Assembly: GCA_963978895.1 (NCBI GenBank)
Contig: OZ022242.1
Span: 3,559,745-3,623,744 of the forward strand
From: Erpobdella octoculata
Lineage: Eukaryota; Annelida; Clitellata; Hirudinida; Erpobdellidae
Reading direction: 5' to 3'
DNA: 64,000 nucleotides
Position numbers and translations under genes: made by a program. The notes beneath the pieces are model-generated. The model was not told where the DNA came from, searched no databases, and saw only the letters and a program-made list of their open reading frames with translations. Numbering within the stretch: the stretch's first letter is position 1; every line of letters starts with the position of its first letter. Shown here piece by piece: positions 22,257-34,041 of the stretch.

Positions 22257-22830
22257 TTTGAACACTGCTGTTTTATTAATTTAGCATTTGAAATAAAATT
22301 GATACTGTTTACTATACCCAGGCCACAAACACTATTATTAGAGACTTTGAAAGTATAAGGGTAAACGGCTTCCGCAATGTGTTCAGTTGCGTTGATTGGA
22401 CATACATTCATATTATAGATCTTCACGAAGATTCTCGGAATTGCTATAACAGAAAAGGAGTCCATTCTGTACAATGGTAACTATGATAAGACTATTTTAC
22501 ATCATGAATCAGTATCAGAGTTGTATGATTTAGGGACTGGTGTGCCTCAGTGAAGCATACTTGACCAATGCTATTCATTATATACATTAATAATATGATA
22601 GAACCAAAACAAAAAGGTAGCATACTATTATTTGCAGGTGTTGCAAAGATATACAAAAGGATAACAAAGGTAGCAGATTGTGCAGAGCTACAGAACTGCC
22701 ACAGATGCAAATAGATACATTCCTCCGAGAAAGCAGAAGTTGCGACAATAGTCGTGTTTTGATTTTCTTGTACTTTATTGCATTGATGACATTGTGATGA
22801 CGTTAAGCAATACAAAAATATAAAAAAATT
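22257..22830. other. No recognised gene
   Basis: Only short overlapping minus-strand frames of no recognisable family. Confidence 0.35.
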
Positions 22831-22834
22831 CATT

Positions 22835-23070
22835 TCAGTGGAATGTTGGATGTCCTGGCTTACTTGCCGGTAAATGCTGTCGAAAGTGGGATGCAGTACC
22901 TTAGTAGAAAAATTCCACTTGACGATGGCCTGGAAGATTTTAGTGAATTACTTTGAAGCCAAATGTTTCCAAGACGATAAGACATTCAAACACCCAGAAA
23001 CTGGGGTTAGTATTCAAAAACTGCGCTTACGCCGGATATATGCGAGTCAGGAAAGCTATTAGATGTTCGC
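22835..23070 (+). pseudogene. MULE transposase fragment
   Basis: The frame GMLDVLAYLPVNAVESGMQY, LSRKIPLDDGLED is the segment following the catalytic core in MULE proteins, where it is typically followed by an L-x-x-YF aromatic pair. It lies upstream of the core fragment at 23375, so the order is scrambled relative to a normal gene. Confidence 0.55.
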
Positions 23071-23374
23071 TTAATAGACAAATTTTGTTTTATTATGTCA
23101 AGATCGCCATTTTTGTGGAGCTTGTACAGAGTAATACTTTGCTCGTTTTGAGAAACTTAAAAAAGATCTTGATAAATTAAATTAAGCTGTCTTAGCAAAA
23201 ATAAAAAGTTTTAAGACCTCTTTGTATATTTTTTTTTACAGCTTCCCAAATAAACGGGAATACATGGCTATCAATCATTTAGGACAGTTGAACACCCAGG
23301 ATTTATAAGATTAATAGTCATGTATAAAATGCAGGCGCACTTCCAGCTGAACCAGCAACCCTTGAACACGTCAA

Positions 23375-23700
23375 ATCATAGACAAATGGATGGAAATGGC
23401 TTCACAAAGTGCACAGCCTTTTCTGATCTTTAACAGTGGCAATGTCTGTCATGTCATGGTATTGCAGAGTGTGTATATAGCCATGTTGAAAGCCATAATT
23501 GATCAATGTGAAGAAAAGTCTTACACCTGAGATCCACTAACGATCGTCTGTGACTTCGAACAAGCAGCGATCAATGCCGTCAAGGATGTTTTTGGCTCCC
23601 ACGTTAAAGTGCAGGGCTGCTTCTACCATCTAACACAGAACACGTGGCGGAAGGTGCAGAAGCCATTCTGTGGAATGTTGGATGCCCTGGCTTACCTGGG
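23375..23700 (+). pseudogene. MULE transposase core fragment
   Basis: Reads MDGNGFTKCTAFSDL, then AMLKAIIDQCEEKSYT-stop-DPL, TIVCDFEQAAINAV, FGSHVKVQGCFYHLTQNTWR. The D-F-E-x-A-A-x-N-A...GC-F-Y/F-H-L-x-Q segment is diagnostic of the MULE DDE core. Compared with 40785-41176 an internal deletion removed the first catalytic Asp region. A TGA and frameshifts kill it. Confidence 0.7.
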
Positions 23701-24342
23701 AATATTTTTAACCTGGGGGATCATATAAGAGATACACAGGATGGCATTGACAATCATTCTTATCTACTGCTGAAGTCGATCGTTTATGTTAAGTTAAGAC
23801 AGTATCAGCGAGCAAAAATTAGTACTCAAAACCTTAAAAGTTCAGGTTTAAGACAAAAACTAACTAAAACAATTTTATTTAGTGGACAGTAACTTAAATT
23901 GTCAATTTTTTGTGCCATTTTCAACAACGAGCTATTTATGGTGCAGCTCCAGGCGTTAGGCCTACTTGGGAAAGGCATCACTGGACAGTGGATGTGGATG
24001 ACAGTGGAAGCCATTCTGTGGAATGTTGGATGCCCTGGCTTACCTGGGAATATTTTTAACCTGGGGGATCATATAAGAGATACACAGGATGGCATTGACA
24101 ATCATTCTTATCTACTGCTGAAGTCGATCGTTTATGTTAAGTTAAGACAGTATCAGCGAGCAAAAATTAGTACTCAAAACCTTAAAAGTTCAGGTTTAAG
24201 ACAAAAACTAACTAAAACAATTTTATTTAGTGGACAGTAACTTAAATTGTCAATTTTTTGTGCCATTTTCAACAACGAGCTATTTATGGTGCAGCTCCAG
24301 GCGTTAGGCCTACTTGGGAAAGGCATCACTGGACAGTGGATG
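23659..24342 (+). repeat. 348-bp tandem duplication (two copies)
   Basis: GAAGCCATTCTGTGGAATG...GGACAGTGGATG occurs at 23659-23994 and 24007-24342 at an offset of 348 bp, and the translated frames are identical in both. The unit includes AACGAGCTATTTATGGTGCA, which also matches 42385-42480, a segment of the unnamed transposase family (MVQLQALGLLGK-x-ITG-x-WM). Confidence 0.95.
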
Positions 24343-24459
24343 ACTCTGGTTTATGGAAACACCAGCCAAAAGTCGAACCTCGAAATGATATTACTTGTTA
24401 ACACACAAATTTTTATTTGGAAAATAATTACCTTTGTTAATGATTAACTGCAAAAAAAA

Positions 24460-24950
24460 ATGTAGGGACCTGATTTAAAGTCGGCACTCCAAAATTTGGA
24501 ACAAATGAAGGAAATTCCGGGGATAGTAAAAACCCCTCGCAGGGTTTTTTGGACAAGAGATCCGCAACGACGAAACTTTGCGGTCCTTGCAAAATTATTC
24601 ATCAAATGATTCTATTCTGAATCTACTAATTGGAAACATTCTTGAAGGAACGATAACCGTAACGAAGTGACAACTGTATAGTTACCTTGAGGGTCCTCTT
24701 TCCTGCACGAGCCGACTACTAATAATAATCAGCTCCACCCACAAACCCTGGCTATAAATTTAAAAGTGAACACGAATAATGTTATACTATCGTTTTCATT
24801 TTCACAAATTGTTTTATCATGGCCGGAAAATTATCCTGACGTAAATTAAATAAAGACGTGGAAGATGACGCTGTGGGTTGGGTCATGATGCACGGTCTCA
24901 TGGCGAGGATATGGCTTTGCAAGTTTTTCCGAATTAGAGCGCTTTTAAGC
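24460..24950. other. No recognised gene
   Basis: Carries no long frame. A short GC-richer stretch near 24540-24580 has CCCCTCGCAGGGTTTTTT. Confidence 0.35.
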
Positions 24951-24954
24951 TGAG

Positions 24955-25140
24955 AGTGCTACAGCAGAAAGTGACACAGTCGAGTGCTACAGCAGTTCAA
25001 TGGGCACAGGAAAACGGATTTCTGAAAAATAACGTGCTGTGTTTATGCGGCAGAACACTTAGAGAACACTGCCAGAGAAAGGGATCGTGGTTAGTGGAAG
25101 GCCTTAAGAGAAAGTTAAGTAGGGAAATACTGTTAAAGTA
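24955..25140 (+). pseudogene. Merlin transposase N-terminal remnant
   Basis: Reads TAVQWAQENGFLKNNVLCLC, GRTLREHCQRKGSW. AATAACGTGCTGTGTTTATG...GCACTTAGAGAACACTGCC-like DNA matches the start of the Merlin ORF at 35392 (NNMLFVCGRIMHLENTARER). Only the N-terminal zinc-binding-like segment remains. Confidence 0.5.
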
Positions 25141-25267
25141 AAAAATTCCAATCGTTCAGGTGTTATTTTTTATTTATTTATTTATTTAACCAAAAAGAGG
25201 GTCACAAATGACCACTAACACAATTATTTAACTGTAAAGGTCATTCAGGTTTCACCATTGTCCAGCT

Positions 25268-26391
25268 AATTTTTCTTTGCAAATTTTGGATGAAGATACT
25301 CTTCCGGGATGTGTTGTATTTTTGGGGGGAGATATCTGTCATGAAACTGGCAAGAAGCGTTCGTGTTTTGTTCATGGTGATGCGAGGGTGCGCTTGGGAC
25401 AAAAAATGATGAACATGCTTCCACGAGAACAACATCTGTACGACTTGAATAACATCTCTGAAGAAGTTAAGTTAGTTGCTAGGGGTCTTTGGTTTGTCCT
25501 TATTGATAGACTAAAGACTTTTACTTTTGATGGGTCCCCTTTACTTATCACTGGTGATGTTTCTTCTTTATATACAAATATGGTTAATTTGAGAAGTTTA
25601 TCTGAAGCTAATGAAAAACAAATTGATTTTCTTATATCGCTTCTCAAACACTCATTGACTCATAACACTTTTTTATTTAACAATAGGAAGTACATTCAAA
25701 CAAGTGGTTGCGCTATGGGTAAAGCTTACTCACCTACCCTTGCTAATATATATTTAGAAGAACTTGATCTTTTTGTCACCAATAACCAACATGTTAGCTT
25801 CTATGGACGTTATATTGACGACATCTTTTTAGTTTGAAATGGTTCTGTAGATAATTTTATTTTATTTTCTAGAGAAGTTAACAACTTAATTCCGAGAATT
25901 TCAATCGAATTCTCTATAAATGGAAGAGAAGTTAATTTTCTCGATTTATTATTATACAAGACCTCAAACAAGATACATCACCATACTTATTTCAAGCCAA
26001 CTACTTTCAATACCTTCATCCCAGGTCACATCACCCCACACATGTATTTAAGGGAATCATTAAGTCACAATTCATCAGGTTTGCAATATCAAAGCTTATG
26101 ACTCAACTTCTTGTTTTTTTCATCCATAAGATGGTAGAGAGAGGATATAATCGCATAAGACTTAAAAAACCCTCTAAAGATATCCGTAACCTTTTTTCAA
26201 ACTATGTGCCTAAAGTAAAAAAGAAAGTCGACTATGACCAAACCTTTTTCTTTGTAGGTAACCATGGTCCAAACGCCATTGAAAGTTTTTCTAATTTTAA
26301 GAATCTGGAAATAGAGATAGCGCTCCACCCACAACCGTTTTACGCAAATGAAGCAGCGACTCCATCAAATCAAAAAGAGAGCACAAACTAG
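25268..26391 (+). pseudogene. Penelope-like reverse transcriptase, one stop
   Basis: 25277-25837 reads through the RT palm: ITGDVSSLYTNM (motif A region), TSGCAMGKAYSPTLANIYLE (motif B), FYGRYIDDIFLV (motif C, the DD pair), where a TGA (25836-25838) replaces the usual Trp. The frame continues EVNNLIPRISIEFSINGREV, NFLDLLLYKT and then, shifted, FKGIIKSQFIRFAISKL, MVERGYNRIRLKKPSKDIRN to TAG 26389-26391. The 'D-V-x-S-L-Y-T-N' and 'R-Y-I-D-D-I-F' forms are those of Penelope-like elements rather than LINEs. No GIY-YIG endonuclease was seen at the C-terminus. The single stop and one shift mean a fairly young but inactive copy. Confidence 0.75.
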
Positions 26392-26469
26392 AACTGGAGA
26401 GCTTGATTATTATGAAAAACAAGCAAATTAAAACAGATAATTTCGCTTGCATACAAGTCATTTTAGCTT

Positions 26470-26905
26470 CCCCACCTGGTATCGGTAAATACTTCGTAGG
26501 CAATGATGCCGAATGCCTGAATTGCCTCATCGAAGCCATCCAGTACGTTTGGTCCCTATTCGGCTGGATGAAGGAATCCCTGCTCAACCACCTGGAGCTG
26601 GCGCCACTCCCCAGGAGCAAGCACTGTGGGACAACCGGATGGGGAGTATTGTGGCTGGAGACACCTTGGCCCAAATTGTGGAGTGTGGAATTCCACATGC
26701 TATCCGAAAGAGCCCAGCACGACGCGCAGCCACGAATACACAGTACGCTTCCCTCCTTGCGAGTTTTGTGATCTCTGTATGTAAAAGGGGTACGTGTACC
26801 ACAGCCTATCTCAACAAACGAAGAGAAATGATCAGTTCGGATATCAACGATCCGGACATTGAACTGGATATTGAGACCATCCACAAAATTTCTATTGTGA
26901 ATTAA
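26470..26905 (+). other. Unidentified ORF
   Basis: The open frame 26513-26905 gives 130 residues with GAGATPQEQALWDNRMGSIV, AQIVECGIPHAIRKSPARRA, KRREMISSDINDPDIELDIE and a final HKISIVN. It is coding-like and continuous with a natural end, but I recognise no family. It follows the RT remnant directly. Confidence 0.35.
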
Positions 26906-27159
26906 ATTTCCAGAATCAATTTTTATTTAATAACTTATTTTAGAAGAAAAAAGAAATTGAAACCCGGCAAAAACGTAAAAAGTCACAGCGAAAAGGCATT
27001 TTACGTCTTTGTCATAGAACCGTGAAATCAGATAAAATTCATGTCTAATTGATATTATTTTAGATAAATGACCACAGATGCTGCATAGCAAGCATGTCCA
27101 AACAAGATGCTGCCTTTTTTGCAATTTTGTCAGGGTCAGGAGATCAATGATACACATCC

Positions 27160-27713
27160 GATCACATAAATACGGCCCATTTTATACTGAGCAGGCAATA
27201 CCCAAAGTTATATGGTTTTAGCGACGTAGAATATCTCACAAATATATAGATATGCTAAAAAAAGGACCAACTCCTATGAAAAAATGTATTCAAATTTTGC
27301 ATCAAGGAGGCAATCACTGGATTACCATAAGCAGCAGGTTTCAACAATTTTTTAAACCTTATAAATGTTTCTATATATAATTATTGATTTCTTCCCTCAG
27401 ATTATGTGGTCCCAAAGAGGTCGATAGGTACGACACCTTGAACAGGCAGCTTACAGAAAAGGACAAGCGTGTCTTAAGTTTTTATTGCCATAATTTTGTA
27501 AAAGACAAGCTGATCGTTCGTCACCAAAATGTACAGCAGCAGGTTGGTGGAAATGATTGCGGAGCATTTGCAATTGAATTTGCAGCCACCCTTGCTGCTG
27601 GAAAAAATCCAGCCAGGTGTTCCTACGAACAGACAACTTTGGAGTACAAATTTGCAAGGCTTTTAAAAAAAAGAAACAAATTCAAAGCTCTGACAGTACT
27701 TGGAGGATAAAGT
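27160..27713 (+). pseudogene. Ulp1-like cysteine peptidase (two exons), transposon-type
   Basis: Exon 1 (to 27337) carries KCIQILHQGGNHWITISS with the catalytic His; a 64-bp intron (GTTTCAAC...CCCTCAG) leads to exon 2 at 27402, in frame as SSR-LCGPKEVDRYDTLNRQL with the catalytic Asp, followed by QQQVGGNDCGAFAIEFAATL with the oxyanion Gln and nucleophile Cys. It ends ...KALTVLGG-TAA at about 27709. H, D, Q and C are all present in the usual order of the Ulp1/SENP (C48) clan, which cleaves SUMO-like conjugates. An earlier piece (LSRQYPKLYGFSDVEYLTN, 27186-27240) is out of frame, so the copy is damaged N-terminally. C48 domains plus a PHD finger occur in several large DNA transposon families; the exact one is not determinable here. 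Confidence 0.6.
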
Positions 27714-27776
27714 ACATATCATGTTCAGTGGTATTGCCAACACTTTGCCATTTAGTAAAATTGGCACGAAAATTCT

Positions 27777-27893
27777 TATATGATTCAGTGCGATGAATGT
27801 GAGAAATGGTTTCACAAAGCGGGTGAAAACGTTTCAATTAATAATTTTAACAATGATACTTATAGTTGTAAATCATGTTCAAAATATATTTGA
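27777..27893 (+). pseudogene. PHD-finger remnant in array unit 1
   Basis: Reads YMIQCDECEKWFHKAGENV and then DTYSCKSCSKYI-stop. 'QCDxCxxWFH' is the second half of a PHD finger and 'CxxC' its end; the Cys expected three residues after the His is Gly, and the first Cys pairs are not in frame. It lies just after the Ulp1-like ORF, likely its original neighbour. It recurs every 1,044 bp to 33111. Confidence 0.6.
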
Positions 27894-28068
27894 ATAAACA
27901 TCATTTGTTTTTGTCAAAGTCTGCTAAACGTTTTGTCCATTGCCAGCTGCTGCTTGTCTATTTGACCATACAGTTGTTCCAATACTGTTCTCAATTGAGA
28001 CACATCATCTGTTGGAAACTGCTAATAAGTACCTTATTAACCAGGTTTGCTGAATTGATGGTACAAAT

Positions 28069-28341
28069 GTGTCTGTCTTAGCCACTAATATACCATACCA
28101 GACACAGCTATCTAGATATATTGACGAAATACGTATATCTAATCAGATTGTAGAGATAGTAGTAATGACATTCAGTTCTGATCGACTTTACCGACAAATT
28201 ATGGATATGTTGTGGGAAAGGCTGGATACTTGTCAAAAAAACTGGAGACGCATTTTCAAGTGTCTCCTTCTGCTTGAATCTTTAGTGAAAGCTGGTCCAC
28301 TGTGTGTAGTCAAAGAAGCTAAAACAAAGATTCCAATATGA
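28069..28341 (+). pseudogene. ENTH (epsin-type) domain remnant in array unit 1
   Basis: A 90-residue frame contains SSDRLYRQIMDMLWERLDTC, QKNWRRIFKCLLLLESLVKA and GPLCVVKEAKTKI. In epsins the ENTH domain has I-M-x-M-I-W-x-R-L-x-x-x-x-KNWR-x-x-Y-K-x-x-x-L-x-x-x-L-x-x-x-G-x-x-x-V at the same spacing; ENTH binds phosphoinositides in clathrin trafficking. The N-terminal amphipathic helix and the C-terminal half are missing. Since transposons do not normally encode ENTH, this looks like captured host exon DNA. Copies recur at 29113, 30157, 31201, 32245 and 33289. Confidence 0.6.
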
Positions 28342-28559
28342 AAGAAACTGTTTGATTAGCTTTGTAAGACCGACTGCTCCCGGGACGGGCCTGGGCAAAC
28401 TCAAACTAGGTTGACTATTTCAGTTAATCACCAAGCGATACCGCTGAACAGATAACATTTACAGTTTGATTTAAAAACGACGTGTAATAATATTTATTAG
28501 TAGACATGAACACAGAGGCAAATACGTATATCTAATGCTGACCATGGCGAAGATGTGAT

Positions 28560-28738
28560 ACAGTTTTGGATTGCGCGACAGTCAATATATCCGCAACTTT
28601 CTCTCTTGGCTTTGGACATACTAACAGCACCTGCTTCACAGGCATATGTGGAGAGGATTTTTCATTGTGTGGCCTTTTGAGTGGAGAGAAGAGGCATAGA
28701 CTGAAAAAAAACTTAGAAACCTGTAAATATGCGACTGA
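28560..28738 (+). pseudogene. hAT dimerisation-domain remnant in array unit 1
   Basis: Reads FWIARQSIYPQLSLLALDIL, TAPASQAYVERIFHC, then a frameshift and SGEKRHRLKKNLETC. This matches the C-terminus of the BED-type hAT at 38940-39060 (SAPASEAYVERIFSV, GKRNRLSKNLET). One frameshift is shared by all units. Recurs every 1,044 bp. Confidence 0.75.
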
Positions 28739-31700
28739 AGTACTTGGAGGATAAAGTACATATCATGTTCAGTGGTATTGCCAACACTTTGCCATTTAGT
28801 AAAATTGGCACGAAAATTCTTATATGATTCAGTGCGATGAATGTGAGAAATGGTTTCACAAAGCGGGTGAAAACGTTTCAATTAATAATTTTAACAATGA
28901 TACTTATAGTTGTAAATCATGTTCAAAATATATTTGAATAAACATCATTTGTTTTTGTCAAAGTCTGCTAAACGTTTTGTCCATTGCCAGCTGCTGCTTG
29001 TCTATTTGACCATACAGTTGTTCCAATACTGTTCTCAATTGAGACACATCATCTGTTGGAAACTGCTAATAAGTACCTTATTAACCAGGTTTGCTGAATT
29101 GATGGTACAAATGTGTCTGTCTTAGCCACTAATATACCATACCAGACACAGCTATCTAGATATATTGACGAAATACGTATATCTAATCAGATTGTAGAGA
29201 TAGTAGTAATGACATTCAGTTCTGATCGACTTTACCGACAAATTATGGATATGTTGTGGGAAAGGCTGGATACTTGTCAAAAAAACTGGAGACGCATTTT
29301 CAAGTGTCTCCTTCTGCTTGAATCTTTAGTGAAAGCTGGTCCACTGTGTGTAGTCAAAGAAGCTAAAACAAAGATTCCAATATGAAAGAAACTGTTTGAT
29401 TAGCTTTGTAAGACCGACTGCTCCCGGGACGGGCCTGGGCAAACTCAAACTAGGTTGACTATTTCAGTTAATCACCAAGCGATACCGCTGAACAGATAAC
29501 ATTTACAGTTTGATTTAAAAACGACGTGTAATAATATTTATTAGTAGACATGAACACAGAGGCAAATACGTATATCTAATGCTGACCATGGCGAAGATGT
29601 GATACAGTTTTGGATTGCGCGACAGTCAATATATCCGCAACTTTCTCTCTTGGCTTTGGACATACTAACAGCACCTGCTTCACAGGCATATGTGGAGAGG
29701 ATTTTTCATTGTGTGGCCTTTTGAGTGGAGAGAAGAGGCATAGACTGAAAAAAAACTTAGAAACCTGTAAATATGCGACTGAAGTACTTGGAGGATAAAG
29801 TACATATCATGTTCAGTGGTATTGCCAACACTTTGCCATTTAGTAAAATTGGCACGAAAATTCTTATATGATTCAGTGCGATGAATGTGAGAAATGGTTT
29901 CACAAAGCGGGTGAAAACGTTTCAATTAATAATTTTAACAATGATACTTATAGTTGTAAATCATGTTCAAAATATATTTGAATAAACATCATTTGTTTTT
30001 GTCAAAGTCTGCTAAACGTTTTGTCCATTGCCAGCTGCTGCTTGTCTATTTGACCATACAGTTGTTCCAATACTGTTCTCAATTGAGACACATCATCTGT
30101 TGGAAACTGCTAATAAGTACCTTATTAACCAGGTTTGCTGAATTGATGGTACAAATGTGTCTGTCTTAGCCACTAATATACCATACCAGACACAGCTATC
30201 TAGATATATTGACGAAATACGTATATCTAATCAGATTGTAGAGATAGTAGTAATGACATTCAGTTCTGATCGACTTTACCGACAAATTATGGATATGTTG
30301 TGGGAAAGGCTGGATACTTGTCAAAAAAACTGGAGACGCATTTTCAAGTGTCTCCTTCTGCTTGAATCTTTAGTGAAAGCTGGTCCACTGTGTGTAGTCA
30401 AAGAAGCTAAAACAAAGATTCCAATATGAAAGAAACTGTTTGATTAGCTTTGTAAGACCGACTGCTCCCGGGACGGGCCTGGGCAAACTCAAACTAGGTT
30501 GACTATTTCAGTTAATCACCAAGCGATACCGCTGAACAGATAACATTTACAGTTTGATTTAAAAACGACGTGTAATAATATTTATTAGTAGACATGAACA
30601 CAGAGGCAAATACGTATATCTAATGCTGACCATGGCGAAGATGTGATACAGTTTTGGATTGCGCGACAGTCAATATATCCGCAACTTTCTCTCTTGGCTT
30701 TGGACATACTAACAGCACCTGCTTCACAGGCATATGTGGAGAGGATTTTTCATTGTGTGGCCTTTTGAGTGGAGAGAAGAGGCATAGACTGAAAAAAAAC
30801 TTAGAAACCTGTAAATATGCGACTGAAGTACTTGGAGGATAAAGTACATATCATGTTCAGTGGTATTGCCAACACTTTGCCATTTAGTAAAATTGGCACG
30901 AAAATTCTTATATGATTCAGTGCGATGAATGTGAGAAATGGTTTCACAAAGCGGGTGAAAACGTTTCAATTAATAATTTTAACAATGATACTTATAGTTG
31001 TAAATCATGTTCAAAATATATTTGAATAAACATCATTTGTTTTTGTCAAAGTCTGCTAAACGTTTTGTCCATTGCCAGCTGCTGCTTGTCTATTTGACCA
31101 TACAGTTGTTCCAATACTGTTCTCAATTGAGACACATCATCTGTTGGAAACTGCTAATAAGTACCTTATTAACCAGGTTTGCTGAATTGATGGTACAAAT
31201 GTGTCTGTCTTAGCCACTAATATACCATACCAGACACAGCTATCTAGATATATTGACGAAATACGTATATCTAATCAGATTGTAGAGATAGTAGTAATGA
31301 CATTCAGTTCTGATCGACTTTACCGACAAATTATGGATATGTTGTGGGAAAGGCTGGATACTTGTCAAAAAAACTGGAGACGCATTTTCAAGTGTCTCCT
31401 TCTGCTTGAATCTTTAGTGAAAGCTGGTCCACTGTGTGTAGTCAAAGAAGCTAAAACAAAGATTCCAATATGAAAGAAACTGTTTGATTAGCTTTGTAAG
31501 ACCGACTGCTCCCGGGACGGGCCTGGGCAAACTCAAACTAGGTTGACTATTTCAGTTAATCACCAAGCGATACCGCTGAACAGATAACATTTACAGTTTG
31601 ATTTAAAAACGACGTGTAATAATATTTATTAGTAGACATGAACACAGAGGCAAATACGTATATCTAATGCTGACCATGGCGAAGATGTGATACAGTTTTG

Positions 31701-34041
31701 GATTGCGCGACAGTCAATATATCCGCAACTTTCTCTCTTGGCTTTGGACATACTAACAGCACCTGCTTCACAGGCATATGTGGAGAGGATTTTTCATTGT
31801 GTGGCCTTTTGAGTGGAGAGAAGAGGCATAGACTGAAAAAAAACTTAGAAACCTGTAAATATGCGACTGAAGTACTTGGAGGATAAAGTACATATCATGT
31901 TCAGTGGTATTGCCAACACTTTGCCATTTAGTAAAATTGGCACGAAAATTCTTATATGATTCAGTGCGATGAATGTGAGAAATGGTTTCACAAAGCGGGT
32001 GAAAACGTTTCAATTAATAATTTTAACAATGATACTTATAGTTGTAAATCATGTTCAAAATATATTTGAATAAACATCATTTGTTTTTGTCAAAGTCTGC
32101 TAAACGTTTTGTCCATTGCCAGCTGCTGCTTGTCTATTTGACCATACAGTTGTTCCAATACTGTTCTCAATTGAGACACATCATCTGTTGGAAACTGCTA
32201 ATAAGTACCTTATTAACCAGGTTTGCTGAATTGATGGTACAAATGTGTCTGTCTTAGCCACTAATATACCATACCAGACACAGCTATCTAGATATATTGA
32301 CGAAATACGTATATCTAATCAGATTGTAGAGATAGTAGTAATGACATTCAGTTCTGATCGACTTTACCGACAAATTATGGATATGTTGTGGGAAAGGCTG
32401 GATACTTGTCAAAAAAACTGGAGACGCATTTTCAAGTGTCTCCTTCTGCTTGAATCTTTAGTGAAAGCTGGTCCACTGTGTGTAGTCAAAGAAGCTAAAA
32501 CAAAGATTCCAATATGAAAGAAACTGTTTGATTAGCTTTGTAAGACCGACTGCTCCCGGGACGGGCCTGGGCAAACTCAAACTAGGTTGACTATTTCAGT
32601 TAATCACCAAGCGATACCGCTGAACAGATAACATTTACAGTTTGATTTAAAAACGACGTGTAATAATATTTATTAGTAGACATGAACACAGAGGCAAATA
32701 CGTATATCTAATGCTGACCATGGCGAAGATGTGATACAGTTTTGGATTGCGCGACAGTCAATATATCCGCAACTTTCTCTCTTGGCTTTGGACATACTAA
32801 CAGCACCTGCTTCACAGGCATATGTGGAGAGGATTTTTCATTGTGTGGCCTTTTGAGTGGAGAGAAGAGGCATAGACTGAAAAAAAACTTAGAAACCTGT
32901 AAATATGCGACTGAAGTACTTGGAGGATAAAGTACATATCATGTTCAGTGGTATTGCCAACACTTTGCCATTTAGTAAAATTGGCACGAAAATTCTTATA
33001 TGATTCAGTGCGATGAATGTGAGAAATGGTTTCACAAAGCGGGTGAAAACGTTTCAATTAATAATTTTAACAATGATACTTATAGTTGTAAATCATGTTC
33101 AAAATATATTTGAATAAACATCATTTGTTTTTGTCAAAGTCTGCTAAACGTTTTGTCCATTGCCAGCTGCTGCTTGTCTATTTGACCATACAGTTGTTCC
33201 AATACTGTTCTCAATTGAGACACATCATCTGTTGGAAACTGCTAATAAGTACCTTATTAACCAGGTTTGCTGAATTGATGGTACAAATGTGTCTGTCTTA
33301 GCCACTAATATACCATACCAGACACAGCTATCTAGATATATTGACGAAATACGTATATCTAATCAGATTGTAGAGATAGTAGTAATGACATTCAGTTCTG
33401 ATCGACTTTACCGACAAATTATGGATATGTTGTGGGAAAGGCTGGATACTTGTCAAAAAAACTGGAGACGCATTTTCAAGTGTCTCCTTCTGCTTGAATC
33501 TTTAGTGAAAGCTGGTCCACTGTGTGTAGTCAAAGAAGCTAAAACAAAGATTCCAATATGAAAGAAACTGTTTGATTAGCTTTGTAAGACCGACTGCTCC
33601 CGGGACGGGCCTGGGCAAACTCAAACTAGGTTGACTATTTCAGTTAATCACCAAGCGATACCGCTGAACAGATAACATTTACAGTTTGATTTAAAAACGA
33701 CGTGTAATAATATTTATTAGTAGACATGAACACAGAGGCAAATACGTATATCTAATGCTGACCATGGCGAAGATGTGATACAGTTTTGGATTGCGCGACA
33801 GTCAATATATCCGCAACTTTCTCTCTTGGCTTTGGACATACTAACAGCACCTGCTTCACAGGCATATGTGGAGAGGATTTTTCATTGTGTGGCCTTTTGA
33901 GTGGAGAGAAGAGGCATAGACTGAAAAAAAACTTAGAAACCTGTAAATATGCGACTGAAGTACTTGGAGGATAAAGTACATATCATGTTCAGTGGTATTG
34001 CCAACACTTTGCCATTTAGTAAAATTGGCACGAAAATTCTT

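Larger units (their letters stand above)
27695..34041 (+). repeat. 1,044-bp tandem array, 6.08 copies
   Basis: Units start at 27695, 28739, 29783, 30827, 31871 and 32915, with 83 bp of a seventh (33959-34041). Every frame in the unit recurs at exactly 1,044-bp spacing with identical translations, so copies are essentially uniform. Each unit is composite: PHD remnant, ENTH-like frame, a GC-rich block (CCCGGGACGGGCCTGGGC) and a hAT dimerisation-domain remnant. The array starts at the end of the Ulp1-like ORF and ends inside another hAT 3' end. Junction text is AAGTACTTGGAGGATAAAG. Very recent amplification, or an assembly artefact. Confidence 0.95.

Noticed and set aside
28069..33561. Six separate ENTH genes
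   Set aside because: They are one frame repeated by the 1,044-bp tandem array, truncated at both ends and without promoter or splice context.
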